Shown: piece by piece, positions 8,001-14,405 of the stretch
How the letters are laid out: each line of letters opens with the position of its first letter
How positions within the stretch are numbered: position 1 is the first letter of the stretch
Origin: Bacillota bacterium
Lineage (GTDB): Bacteria > Bacillota > Clostridia > Christensenellales > Aristaeellaceae
Reading direction: 5' to 3'
Length of the DNA stretch: 15,152 nucleotides
NCBI GenBank assembly: GCA_023402355.1
Contig: JAEXCG010000093.1
Location: 1-15,152 of the forward strand
Notes under the pieces: generated by a model
Database searches by the model: none
Seen by the model: only the letters and a program-made list of their open reading frames with translations
Told to the model about the DNA's origin: nothing
Translations under genes and position numbers: made by a program

Positions 8001-8859
8001 CCTGTTCCTCCTTTTCGCGCACCTCGCGCTGGAGCAGCTCCTCGTAGACCACCTCGCCGGACACGTCGCGCACGACGCACAAAGAGAGCGGCCGGCCCTC
8101 CTCGTCCTCGCCGACCCGGCTGATGCCGCTGACCCACAGGGCGGAGCCGTCCTTTTTTTGCATGCGAAAGCGTACCTCGCGGTCGCCCGAGCCCTCGATG
8201 CACTGGCGGAAGAGGGCGCCGTCGTCCGGGTGCACGCAGGCGAGCGCCTGACCGCCCGTCGCCTGCGCAAATTCCTCGTAGCTGTAGCCCAGGTAGCCGA
8301 GCATCCGGCCGTTGATGGAGTAGAGCGGGTAGCCCTCCGACAGGTACACGCCGAGGAGCCCGCCGGGGATGCCCCGGCCCAGCAGGTCGACGGCCCGGCG
8401 GCTTACGCGCGCCTCGAAGTCCGAATAGGCCTCGCCCTTGCCGCGCACGGGGAAGGCCGCGCCCGCCGCCCGGTCGTCGCAGGGCAGGGAGACGTGAAGG
8501 ACGGCGATGCGCCAGACCGCGTCGTCCTCAAGGACGCAGGCGGCGCTTGCACGCAGGCGCAGGAGCGTCCCGCCCTGCCACAGGTCCATCGCGCAAAGGC
8601 AGGCGGCGCACCCTTCGGTGAGCGCGCGCTCCTCCTCGCGCGTGAAGACGAAGCGGCAGGGGTCCGGGGACTGCGCCGTCTCCTCCCGCAGCGCGCACAG
8701 GGCCGCCTCGCGGCCGCGCGCCATTTCGCGCTCGCCCGTGCCGAGCCACTGAACGTCCTGCGCGAGGCAGCCGGCGGTCAGGTCCGGATCGCGCCGGTTA
8801 AAATAGGCGTCGAAAAACGCATGGACCGTCTGCATGGCGTCGCCGCCGCAAGTGTTCAT
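5032..8859 (-). CDS. Hybrid sensor histidine kinase with NTF2-like, PAS, GGDEF, GAF and receiver domains
   Basis: A 1275-residue signalling protein with no membrane segment, so probably cytoplasmic. Domains in order: NTF2/SnoaL-like fold about 9-125, PAS at about 165-268 and 290-405, a divergent PAS at about 425-540, GGDEF about 548-708, GAF about 740-885, HisKA with phospho-acceptor His907 in SHEIRTPMN, HATPase with 'NIIGNAIKFTPTG' and 'GTGLGLAIS' (about 1010-1130), and a receiver with Asp1205 in LMDIRMPVMDG and Lys in LTKP. The GGDEF signature (627-631) is intact, but the upstream DxDxFK motif reads DMDDFD, the GHxxGD stretch is lost, and there is no RxxD inhibitory site, so cyclase activity is doubtful. 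It has no DNA-binding output or Hpt domain, so the phosphate must go to a partner not in this window. Start at 8859 has GAAGGAGG upstream. It is the last gene of the operon, 48 bases after the peptidase gene. Confidence 0.93.
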   Translation of the reverse strand: MNTCGGDAMQTVHAFFDAYFNRRDPDLTAGCLAQDVQWLGTGEREMARGREAALCALREETAQSPDPCRFVFTREEERALTEGCAACLCAMDLWQGGTLLRLRASAACVLEDDAVWRIAVLHVSLPCDDRAAGAAFPVRGKGEAYSDFEARVSRRAVDLLGRGIPGGLLGVYLSEGYPLYSINGRMLGYLGYSYEEFAQATGGQALACVHPDDGALFRQCIEGSGDREVRFRMQKKDGSALWVSGISRVGEDEEGRPLSLCVVRDVSGEVVYEELLQREVREKEEQARRYNHLFDSVLCGIVQYKLLPDGRMLFRDANQEAIRIFGYTPEAFWAKKDWHLPDLICPSDRERMLQNVLSLKEIGDTLPFDYQLQRRDHSSLWIIGQAELVADPSGGAMVQSVYIDIDEGRRAQVQTRRLAGQVQEGRELLRLALEHTSTFEFYYDPARSELRIPARACSHFGCGESFTGPAQAFADAYIAPGCRAGFLRMLECIRSGERTAGCVYQYAPGGLWCRATLSAVRSGDSASAVGIFEDITREREMELLLDATRSHDPLTGAFLREPGVRAIQDALLARGPSEPMALMLVDMDDFDALNAREGRVFADAILQDVASILRDEGGERALVARMGGDEFMMLVPGVGRTEAKVTGPRVASRIQMLYPVAEGEPPVISASIGMCATEVTGEYGGLYRCAESALLYVKDHCRGRAVCYLDSSSEMGTALTHIYPSEHLFNEIDERPAPDDGSMLDFALELLGKARCLDDAVYLLLTRLGTRYGLDRVSVTEVDPEYLRVLVTYQWARRSEELQSGQTFYLTAETYAEVASLYVKDGVCMEPIRGRRPLASCLSAAIWDRGSYAGALCFESSRENYPWTQEQIRLVRELSRVVASFVMKARADAVSQAKTDFLSRMSHEIRTPMNAISGMTTIAKAVVNDPAQTLTCLEKIESANAYLLSLIGDVLDMSRIESGKLQLQCESADLAAQLSSLQSLLGAQAQVKGVALSFVDGFSPLPPLSLDALRLNQVLINIIGNAIKFTPTGGSVTVRVCREGPQTGPRVFLRFSVRDTGIGISPDAQERIFNTFEQGGKDTSARYGGTGLGLAISSQLVKMMGGELRVASELGKGSDFYFTLGFDPGEGAAAPAPLPEKEAQEPVSLVGKRLLVVEDNALNREIAVTLLNMNGLLTEEAVDGEQAVRAFEQSAPGHFDAVLMDIRMPVMDGLEATRRIRTLRRPDAQQVPIIAMTANAFDDDSRKSLESGMNGHLTKPLELDAMLAMLRACLS

Positions 8860-8907
8860 GACGCAGGCCTCCTTCTGCAGCCCGGCGGGCCGCCCCGCAC
8901 GGAGTCG

Positions 8908-9939
8908 TTACTTTTGTACGTATGCCTCGATGAGGCGAAGGGTGTTTTGCACGCCCAGGACGTGGCTGCGCTCGTAGCCGTGCGAGGCGTACACGCCCGC
9001 GCCGATGAGGGCGAAGCGCATGTCGTGCCCAGCGGAAAGCGAGGTCGCCGCGTCGGAGGAGTAGAAGGGGTAGACGTCCACCGCGTAGTCGATGCCGTTC
9101 TCTTTCGCCAGCGCGATGAGCTCGCCGGTCATCTCGTAGTCGTAGGGGCCCGCGCTGTCCTTGGCGCAGATGGACACCTGCGTCTCCCGGCAGCGAAGGC
9201 CGTCGCCCACGCAGCCCATGTCCACCACGAGCAGGTCCTCGGTGTCCATCGGGATGCCGCTGGAGGCGCCGTGGCCGACCTCCTCGTAGACGGAGAAGAA
9301 GATGCTGGTCTTGCGGGCCAGGCGCACCGCGCCCGCCGAGACGGCGCGCGCGAGGGCGAGCAGCATGCCCGCGCTGAGCTTGTCGTCCAGAAAGCGGCTG
9401 CGGATGAAGCCGGAGGGGGTCACGCGCACGCGCGGGTCGAGCAGCGCGTAATCGCCCACCTCGATGCCCAGCGCGCGCACGTCCTCCGCCGAGGAGACCA
9501 GCTCGTCAAGCAGGATTTCCATCTTCTTGTCGTCCCGCTTCTGGTCGGGCAGCTCGTGGTTGACGTGGGTGGAGGCGTTGTCCGCCTGCACGACGCCGGT
9601 GTAGCGGCGCGCGTCCCGCGTGACGACGGTGACGTTTTCCGTCTCCACCGCGTTGAGCGAGGGGCCGCCGATGCGCGTGAAGCGCAGGCGGCCGTCCGCC
9701 TTGATTTCGCGCACCATGAGGCCCAGGGTGTCCACGTGCGCGGCGAGCGTCAGGGGCGAGCCCCCGCCGCCCAGGAGGCAGACGACGCAGCCCTTGCGCG
9801 TGCGCACGGGCGAAAAGCCGAGCGCTGTAAGCGTCTTTAGCAGGTGGTCCGTGACGTTCCTGGTGTAACCGGTGGGGCTTCCGATTTCAAGCAGGCGCAC
9901 GGTTTCGTCTACCGCCGCCTGAACAAACTGCTGATCCAT
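8908..9939 (-). CDS. M42 family metallo-aminopeptidase
   Basis: A 343-residue co-catalytic zinc or cobalt peptidase of the FrvX/YsdC/glutamyl-aminopeptidase group, cytoplasmic, which would trim N-terminal residues from peptides. Key residues fall where expected: His68 and Asp70 in AAHVDTLG, the bridging Asp in SRFLDDKLSAG (185/186), the Glu pair 219-220 in YEEVGHGAS, Asp240 in VVDMG, and a late His (320 or 326) in YASHGYERSH. Length is normal for the family. The late motif is less standard than the usual RY-x-H-S, so substrate preference may differ. Ribosome site AAAGGAG overlaps the stop codon of the aminotransferase gene 12 bases upstream, showing tight operon structure. Confidence 0.9.
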   Translation of the reverse strand: MDQQFVQAAVDETVRLLEIGSPTGYTRNVTDHLLKTLTALGFSPVRTRKGCVVCLLGGGGSPLTLAAHVDTLGLMVREIKADGRLRFTRIGGPSLNAVETENVTVVTRDARRYTGVVQADNASTHVNHELPDQKRDDKKMEILLDELVSSAEDVRALGIEVGDYALLDPRVRVTPSGFIRSRFLDDKLSAGMLLALARAVSAGAVRLARKTSIFFSVYEEVGHGASSGIPMDTEDLLVVDMGCVGDGLRCRETQVSICAKDSAGPYDYEMTGELIALAKENGIDYAVDVYPFYSSDAATSLSAGHDMRFALIGAGVYASHGYERSHVLGVQNTLRLIEAYVQK

Positions 9940-9951
9940 GTCGTGACTCCT

Positions 9952-10836
9952 TTACTGGGGGATGTATTTGTCGAAGTACGTGGGGCCGCAGGCCGCGACG
10001 AGGCGCTCGTGGTACGCCCGCTGCAGGGCGCGCGTCACGGGGCCGGGGCGTCCGTCCGCGATGGGCCGCCCGTCCACGCTGACGACCGGCGCGGGGCGGT
10101 GCGTGACGTCGGAGCAGAAGGCCTCGTCCGCCGTGAAGAGCTCCTCCGTCGTAAAGGCGCGCTCCTCGACCGGGATGGAAAGCGCCCGCGCGAGCTCCAG
10201 AATGTGCTTTCGCGTCGTGCCGGGCAAAATTTCGCAGGTCAGCGGGTGGGTGAGGATCGTTCCCCCGCGCACGGCGTACATCGTCGAGGCGGCGCATTCG
10301 GTGACGAGGCCGCCGCGCGCGAAGATCGCGTCGTCCAAGCCCGCCTCCGCGGCCTTCTGCATGCAGTAGGTGTTGGGGATCAGGTTGAGCGTCTTGATGT
10401 CGCACCGGCCCCAGCGGAAGTCCTCGAAGAGCGCGGAGCGCAGCCCCTCCTGATAGTCCCGCGCGGAAAAGCTGTGCGGGCGCACGGTCATCACGAACGT
10501 CGCGGGCGTCCCCTTGGGCGGGAAGACGTGGCGGCGGGGGGCGACGCCGCGCGTGAGCTGGAAGTAGACGATCAGCTCGTCCCCCTCCACCTGCGAGATG
10601 CCCTCCTCGATGAGCCGGGCGAGCACGTCGCGGTCGTAGGGGCACTCGATTTCGAGCTGGCGCGCGGAATTTTCAAAGCGGTCCAGGTGATCGCTCAGCG
10701 CGAAGGGCACGTGGTTGAAGGCCATGACGACGTCGTACACGCCGTCGCCAAAGTAGAAGCCGCGGTCCAGAATCGGGACCTGGGCTTCCTCGATGGGCAA
10801 AAATGTTCCGTTTAAAAAGGCGATGCTTTCCTTCAT
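9952..10836 (-). CDS. dat: D-amino acid aminotransferase (class IV, PLP)
   Basis: A 294-residue fold-type IV aminotransferase that interconverts D-amino acids and 2-oxo acids, typically D-alanine and D-glutamate for peptidoglycan. Visible: 'DRGFYFGDGVYDVV' near residue 25-38, 'YFQLTRGVAPRRHVFP' carrying the substrate-carboxylate Arg and His typical of DAAT rather than the branched-chain enzyme, PLP lysine 148 in 'RCDIKTLNL', and Glu180 for the pyridine nitrogen. The usual EGSSSN motif after that Glu reads ECAAST, an uncommon variant in the cofactor phosphate/substrate region. The start is placed at 10836, not 10842, because GGAGG is 7 bases from the former and only 1 from the latter. First gene of the operon; D-amino acid and peptide handling next to a sensor kinase suggests cell-wall or peptide scavenging. 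Confidence 0.88.
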   Translation of the reverse strand: MKESIAFLNGTFLPIEEAQVPILDRGFYFGDGVYDVVMAFNHVPFALSDHLDRFENSARQLEIECPYDRDVLARLIEEGISQVEGDELIVYFQLTRGVAPRRHVFPPKGTPATFVMTVRPHSFSARDYQEGLRSALFEDFRWGRCDIKTLNLIPNTYCMQKAAEAGLDDAIFARGGLVTECAASTMYAVRGGTILTHPLTCEILPGTTRKHILELARALSIPVEERAFTTEELFTADEAFCSDVTHRPAPVVSVDGRPIADGRPGPVTRALQRAYHERLVAACGPTYFDKYIPQ

Positions 10837-10886
10837 GTCCATTCCTCCTGTGAGGTGGCGCGCGGCGCGTCCGCGCGATTGCTTTC

Positions 10887-10895
10887 ATTATAACA
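10887..10895 (-). promoter_or_regulatory. Extended -10 promoter of the aminotransferase operon
   Basis: On the minus strand TGTTATAAT gives a perfect TATAAT (10887-10892) with the TG of an extended -10 element. No convincing -35 box is found at the expected distance, which is common for extended -10 promoters. It lies about 50 bases before the gene start. Confidence 0.6.
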
Positions 10896-10949
10896 CGCCC
10901 GCGCGCGAAGCGCCGTCGTTTTGCGATATTTTTTCTCTCGCGCAGGACG

Positions 10950-10998
10950 AAAAAAGGCGCGGACGGCCCAAATGCGCGGGGCAATGGGGCGGCGCGCC
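10950..10998 (-). terminator. Probable terminator of the 11110-12047 gene pair
   Basis: On the minus strand GGCGCG (10993-10998) can pair with CGCGCC (10956-10961), directly followed by six T. The loop is long (31 bases) and GC-rich with room for inner pairing. It lies about 110 bases after the stop of the gene ending at 11110. The U-run is convincing, the stem only moderately so. Confidence 0.4.
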
Positions 10999-11109
10999 TG
11001 CGGACGAGGCAGGGAATAGCGAATTGTTTCACGAAGTCCCTTTCAAGGGAATGACCGGCGCGCGGAGCGGGGATTCTGACGACAGGCGGTCGCGCCCGAC
11101 GGGGCGGCG

Positions 11110-11682
11110 TCAGCGCGCGAAGGTCTCCTCGCCCAGCGCGTACAGGGCGGTCTGATCGTCCGGGCCGAAGAGCGCGTAGACGACGTCGCCCGCGCGGGCG
11201 ACGAGCGCGCCCTCGCCGTTCTCGCCGGACAGGTGCACGGCGTCCAGCCCGCGAAGCCGCATGCCCGAGACGGCGTCGGGCGCGTAGCCCGCATGGGGGA
11301 GCGTGGTGAGGTAGGCCGCGGGCCAGGCGCTCACGCAGCGCACCGGGACGCCGCCGCGCGCCGCGTAGGTGAGGGTGACCACGCGGCAGGTGGCGGTCCC
11401 CGCCTTGACGTCCTCGGCGGCTGCGCTCAGCGGCTCCTCGAGCGGGAGCGAGAGCAGCTCCGCGGGGAAGTATGCGGCCGCGTTTTGAACGCTAACGCCG
11501 CCGTCCAGCGCACGGGGCTTGGAGAGGGGCGCCGCCGTCTGCGCGGCCCCCTGCGCCGCGCGCTCGAGCTCCGGCGCCTCGCCCATGACGGCGACGAGGT
11601 AAAACGTGCAGACGCAGGCCGCGGCGAGCAGCGTCCAGGCGAGGACGGACGGGACGCGCCGGAGGATGGAGGAGAGCTTCAT
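11110..11682 (-). CDS. Hypothetical membrane-anchored protein
   Basis: A 190-residue protein with a basic N-terminus (KLSSILRR), one hydrophobic helix at about residues 11-32 and an Ala-rich linker, then a soluble domain that should face outside. The C-terminal part (GMRLRGLDAVHLSGENGEG, then ALVARAGDVVYALFG) has the strand-rich look of small extracytoplasmic sensor-like domains such as DUF4367, but I cannot assign it. Two cysteines (ATC, VRC) about 18 residues apart could form a disulfide. The ATG at 11682 overlaps the stop of the preceding gene as ATGA, which fixes the start and shows translational coupling; the frame is open further upstream but only as a shadow of that gene. Confidence 0.7.
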   Translation of the reverse strand: MKLSSILRRVPSVLAWTLLAAACVCTFYLVAVMGEAPELERAAQGAAQTAAPLSKPRALDGGVSVQNAAAYFPAELLSLPLEEPLSAAAEDVKAGTATCRVVTLTYAARGGVPVRCVSAWPAAYLTTLPHAGYAPDAVSGMRLRGLDAVHLSGENGEGALVARAGDVVYALFGPDDQTALYALGEETFAR

Positions 11683-12047
11683 CGCTTTTTTCCTTTCTTT
11701 TTGTCGCGAAGGCTGCGCACCTCGTCGCCGCACACGCCGGAAACCAGCGCGATCAGCGCGCAGGCGAAGAGCAGCGGGAACGAGGGCCGCAGGCCGTAAA
11801 GCGGCAGGATCAGGTAGCCGAGCAGCGGCCAGGGCCAGACGGCGATGGGCGCGATCGCGTGAAGCGCGATGCGGTAGGGTACGACGGCGCTCAAAACGGG
11901 GCATAATACGTAGCACAGCGCGAACGTCGAGGCGGAGAGCAGCGGCTGCGGCAGCAGGGCGCACAGCGGCGGCAGCAGCGCGAACGGCAGCACGCAGGCG
12001 GCGATGCCGGTGAAAAAGCAGCGCAGCGTGTGAGATTGTTTTTGCAT
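11679..12047 (-). CDS. Hypothetical small polytopic membrane protein
   Basis: A 122-residue protein of unknown function with about four hydrophobic helices (residues roughly 10-30, 33-52, 60-84 and 87-105) and a very basic tail 'LRDKKKGKKR', so the C-terminus should lie in the cytoplasm. Cysteines are frequent in the membrane part. The start is placed at 12047, where AGGAGG sits 4 bases upstream, rather than the farther in-frame ATG at 12200, which has no ribosome site and would overlap the divergent sigma gene. It is cotranscribed and translationally coupled with the following gene, so the two proteins may act together in the membrane. Confidence 0.7.
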   Translation of the reverse strand: MQKQSHTLRCFFTGIAACVLPFALLPPLCALLPQPLLSASTFALCYVLCPVLSAVVPYRIALHAIAPIAVWPWPLLGYLILPLYGLRPSFPLLFACALIALVSGVCGDEVRSLRDKKKGKKR

Positions 12048-12074
12048 GATGCCTCCTGTGAATCTTTGTAAGCG

Positions 12075-12103
12075 ATTATAGCATACCCCGGCGCGCCGTG
12101 CAA
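12075..12103 (-). promoter_or_regulatory. Promoter of the membrane-protein pair
   Basis: On the minus strand TTGCAC (12098-12103) is followed after 17 bases by a perfect TATAAT (12075-12080), preceded by TGC as an extended -10. It lies about 28 bases before the start at 12047. Confidence 0.6.
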
Positions 12104-12121
12104 ATATCGCGCGGCCGGGAT

Positions 12122-12151
12122 GAAGCGGCGCTTCGCGCGCGTTAATTAACG
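12122..12151 (+). promoter_or_regulatory. Palindromes upstream of the ECF sigma gene
   Basis: A perfect 12-base palindrome CGTTAATTAACG (12140-12151) and a short inverted repeat GAAGC-GGC-GCTTC (12122-12134) lie in the region between the divergent membrane-protein pair and the sigma gene. Either could be an operator. I could not find a convincing GGAAC/CGTC type ECF promoter or a good housekeeping promoter here, so the start of transcription is unassigned. Confidence 0.3.
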
Positions 12152-12183
12152 TGGAATAGAAGCAAATGAGCGGGAGGAACGGC

Positions 12184-12798
12184 ATGCAGGAAGAAAGCAA
12201 GCTGCTGAGCCGGGCGCAGCGAGGGGACCCGGACGCGTTCGAGCGCCTGATTACGCCCTACGAAAAGCGGATTTACGCGCTGGCGCTGCGGATGATGGGA
12301 AACGCGGAGGACGCGCGCGACGCGGCGCAGGACGCGATGGTGCGCATCTGGCGCGCGCTGCCGGATTACCGCGAGCGCGCGAGCCTCTCCACGTGGATTT
12401 ATAAGGTCGCCACCAGCGCCTGCCTGGACGCGCTGCGAAAGCGCCGCGTGCGCCCGCAGGAATCGCTGGAGGCGATGATGGAGGACGGCTTTGCGCCCAC
12501 CAGCGGCGTGGACGAGCCCTCCGAGGCGCTGCTGCGCGGGGCGCGGGAGGCGTGCGTGCGCGAGGGCATGCAGCGCCTGCCGGACGATCTGCGGGCCGCG
12601 CTGATCCTGCGCGACGTGCAGGGCGAGCGCTACGAGGACGTGGCGCAGGCGCTGGGCGTGAACGTGGGCACGGTCAAATCGCGCATTCACCGGGCGCGCG
12701 AAAAACTTTGCGAATTTTTGACCCAGAGCCCGGAACTTTTCGGCGCGGGGCGCGTTCAAAGAAGTGAAGGAAAGGGGGGGATGAAGCGTGGACTGTGA
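12184..12798 (+). CDS. ECF-family RNA polymerase sigma factor
   Basis: A 204-residue sigma-70 family factor with only the two core regions. Sigma2 covers about residues 20-88, with 'DAAQDAMVRIWRALPDYRERASLSTWIYKVATSACLD' spread over regions 2.2-2.4. Sigma4 covers about 125-178, with 'RLPDDLRAALILRDVQG' then 'YEDVAQALGVNVGTVKSRIHRAREKL', the -35-binding helix-turn-helix. A 26-residue tail follows. The start at 12184 has GGGAGG six bases upstream; the in-frame ATG at 12166 has none. Its end overlaps the anti-sigma gene by 11 bases, the normal coupling that keeps sigma and inhibitor balanced. It would redirect polymerase in response to an envelope signal. Confidence 0.93.
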   Translation: MQEESKLLSRAQRGDPDAFERLITPYEKRIYALALRMMGNAEDARDAAQDAMVRIWRALPDYRERASLSTWIYKVATSACLDALRKRRVRPQESLEAMMEDGFAPTSGVDEPSEALLRGAREACVREGMQRLPDDLRAALILRDVQGERYEDVAQALGVNVGTVKSRIHRAREKLCEFLTQSPELFGAGRVQRSEGKGGMKRGL

Positions 12799-13489
12799 GG
12801 TCTTTACCTCCCTGCTTTCCCGATGGCCGGACGGCGAGCTCAGCCCCGGCGAGGAACAGGCGATGCGCGAGCACGCCGCGAGCTGCCCCGAATGCGGCCG
12901 GATGCTCTTGGCGATGGAGGAAATGCACCGCGCGTTTCAGGGCATGAACGACGAGGTCGAGGTGCCCGCGGACTTTGCCGAGGGCTGGCGGCGGCAGGTG
13001 CGCGCCGAGGCCTTCCGGCGAAAGCGCGGCCGCGCGCGTTCCCTCTTTCAGGGCGTGGCGGCGGCCGCGGCGGCGGTCGTCGTGCTCCTTGGCGGCACGG
13101 CCCTGTGGCGCACGGGGCGATTGCCCATCGCCTACCCCGCCGCGCCGGAGGGCGCGCCCCAAATCCTCTCGGACGCGGGCGGACAGCCGGAGGAAGCCGA
13201 CGCGGTGAAGGACGCGCCGGACGAGGAGACCCTGCCCCAGATGCCGATGCTCTCGCGCATGGCGCCGGGGCAGGCGGAGTCGGGCGAGGCGGACATGGCG
13301 CAGGGGGCCTCGGCGCAGGGAGCGTCCATCCCCGAGCCGGAGGCGGCCGGAGCGGAACCGCGCGCGTTCGTGCAGGACCTTGCGTCCTTCGCGGGAATCG
13401 TCCTTCCCTGGGCGCTCGGCGCGCTGGCCTTCGTGGGACTTGCCGGGATCGGCGTTCACCTGATCAGGCGGAACAAGAGAAAGGAATGA
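12788..13489 (+). CDS. Zinc-binding transmembrane anti-sigma factor
   Basis: A 233-residue protein beginning with a zf-HC2 anti-sigma domain: Cys3, then His29-x3-Cys33-x2-Cys36 in 'REHAASCPECGRML', the zinc motif that clamps the sigma factor. A basic stretch precedes the first membrane helix (about 87-106). An acidic, Pro/Ala/Met-rich segment of about 95 residues (106-200) should lie outside the membrane, and a second helix at about 201-225 ends in RRNKRKE in the cytoplasm. The second helix is unusual, as single-pass proteins are the common form. GTG start at 12788, seven bases after a GGGGGG ribosome site and inside the sigma gene. Release by cleavage of the outer segment is possible but inferred. 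Confidence 0.88.
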   Translation: MDCEVFTSLLSRWPDGELSPGEEQAMREHAASCPECGRMLLAMEEMHRAFQGMNDEVEVPADFAEGWRRQVRAEAFRRKRGRARSLFQGVAAAAAAVVVLLGGTALWRTGRLPIAYPAAPEGAPQILSDAGGQPEEADAVKDAPDEETLPQMPMLSRMAPGQAESGEADMAQGASAQGASIPEPEAAGAEPRAFVQDLASFAGIVLPWALGALAFVGLAGIGVHLIRRNKRKE

Positions 13490-13495
13490 CATCTC

Positions 13496-14320
13496 ATGAA
13501 AAAAATGCTTTCGATGGTACTGGCCCTGACCCTGATGCTCTTCGTCGCGCTGGCGGCCCATGCGGAGGACGCGGCGCCCCCCGCGACGGTGCCCGACCCG
13601 ACGCCCGTGGCCACGAACCCCTGGGACGCCCTGCTGGCTGGGGCCAAGCAGAGCGTGGATGAGCTGACCGCGGCGACGGGCACGCTCAGCGTCACGGGCA
13701 GCGCGGCGGTGACCGCCGTGCCCGACCGCGCGAGCATCTCCGTGGGCGTGAGCGAAACCGCGCAGGACGTGGCGGAGGCCCAGCGCAGCGCAAACGCGAA
13801 GGTGAACGCGATCCTGGAGGCCATGAAGGCGCTGGGCGTCCCGGAGAACAAGATCGTCACCAGCAATTACTCCATCTACCCCCAGTCCGAGTATTCGTCC
13901 ATCACGGGCAAGTCCTCGCTCGTGGGCTATCAGGTGTCCAACACCGTCTCCATCGACCTGGAGGACTTCTCCATGCTGGAGAGCGTGATCGACGCGGCGG
14001 TGAAGGCCGGCGCGAACGAGATGTACGGCATCAACTTCGACGTGAGCAACCGCAGCGAGCTGTACCGCGAGGCGCTGAAGAAGGCCGTCGAGGCCGCGAA
14101 GGAAAAGGCGGCGCTGCTCGCAGATGCCTCCGGCCTGCGGCTGGACGTCATCCGCGAGATAAGCGAGGTCGGCGGCATCGGCATGAGCTCGGGCCGCGGC
14201 TACATGAACTCCATGGATACGGTGGCCGAGGCGGCGCAGGATGCGGGCACGAGCATTCAGGGCGGCGAGCTGACCGTCAGCGCCCAGGTGGAGATCGTCT
14301 ATCAGGTGAAGAACCCGTAA
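13496..14320 (+). CDS. Secreted SIMPL (DUF541) domain protein
   Basis: A 274-residue exported protein. It starts with a clear signal peptide (MKKMLSMVLALTLMLFVALA, cleavage probably after AHA at about residue 22-23), followed by a Pro/Thr/Ala linker and then a SIMPL domain at about 62-272. Hallmarks are 'GTLSVTGSAAVTAVPDRASISVGV', 'ALGVPENKIVTSNYSIYPQSEY', 'GYQVSNTVSIDL' and the terminal 'VSAQVEIVYQV' strand, the order found in the DUF541/YggE group. YggE has been linked to oxidative stress in E. coli; the role here is unknown. It follows the anti-sigma gene by 6 bases, so it is likely part of the sigma operon and may be a sensor partner or effector of the envelope response. Ends at a strong terminator. 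Confidence 0.88.
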   Translation: MKKMLSMVLALTLMLFVALAAHAEDAAPPATVPDPTPVATNPWDALLAGAKQSVDELTAATGTLSVTGSAAVTAVPDRASISVGVSETAQDVAEAQRSANAKVNAILEAMKALGVPENKIVTSNYSIYPQSEYSSITGKSSLVGYQVSNTVSIDLEDFSMLESVIDAAVKAGANEMYGINFDVSNRSELYREALKKAVEAAKEKAALLADASGLRLDVIREISEVGGIGMSSGRGYMNSMDTVAEAAQDAGTSIQGGELTVSAQVEIVYQVKNP

Positions 14321-14367
14321 GGCGCCGTTAAAGCGAAACGAAAGGCCCCCCTCAAGGTTTATTCGCA

Positions 14368-14405
14368 GAACTTCCCTTGCCGAAAGAGCAAGGGAGGTTC
14401 TTTTA
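14368..14405 (+). terminator. Intrinsic terminator of the sigma operon
   Basis: A 13-bp stem, GAACTTCCCTTGC (14368-14380) with GCAAGGGAGGTTC (14388-14400), holding one T-G pair and a 7-base loop, followed directly by TTTTACTTT. It lies 48 bases after the stop of the SIMPL gene. Confidence 0.9.

Noticed and set aside
4972..9840. A 1622-codon open frame on the plus strand opposite the kinase and peptidase genes
   Set aside because: It is an antisense shadow made possible by high GC and few stop codons. The predicted protein is rich in Ala, Arg, His, Val and Gly with no recognisable domain, whereas the minus strand has complete, motif-bearing genes.
11036..11049. Short inverted repeat TCCCTT-TC-AAGGGA
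   Set aside because: The stem is only 4-6 bp with almost no loop and is not next to a T-run or promoter, so there is no support for a function.
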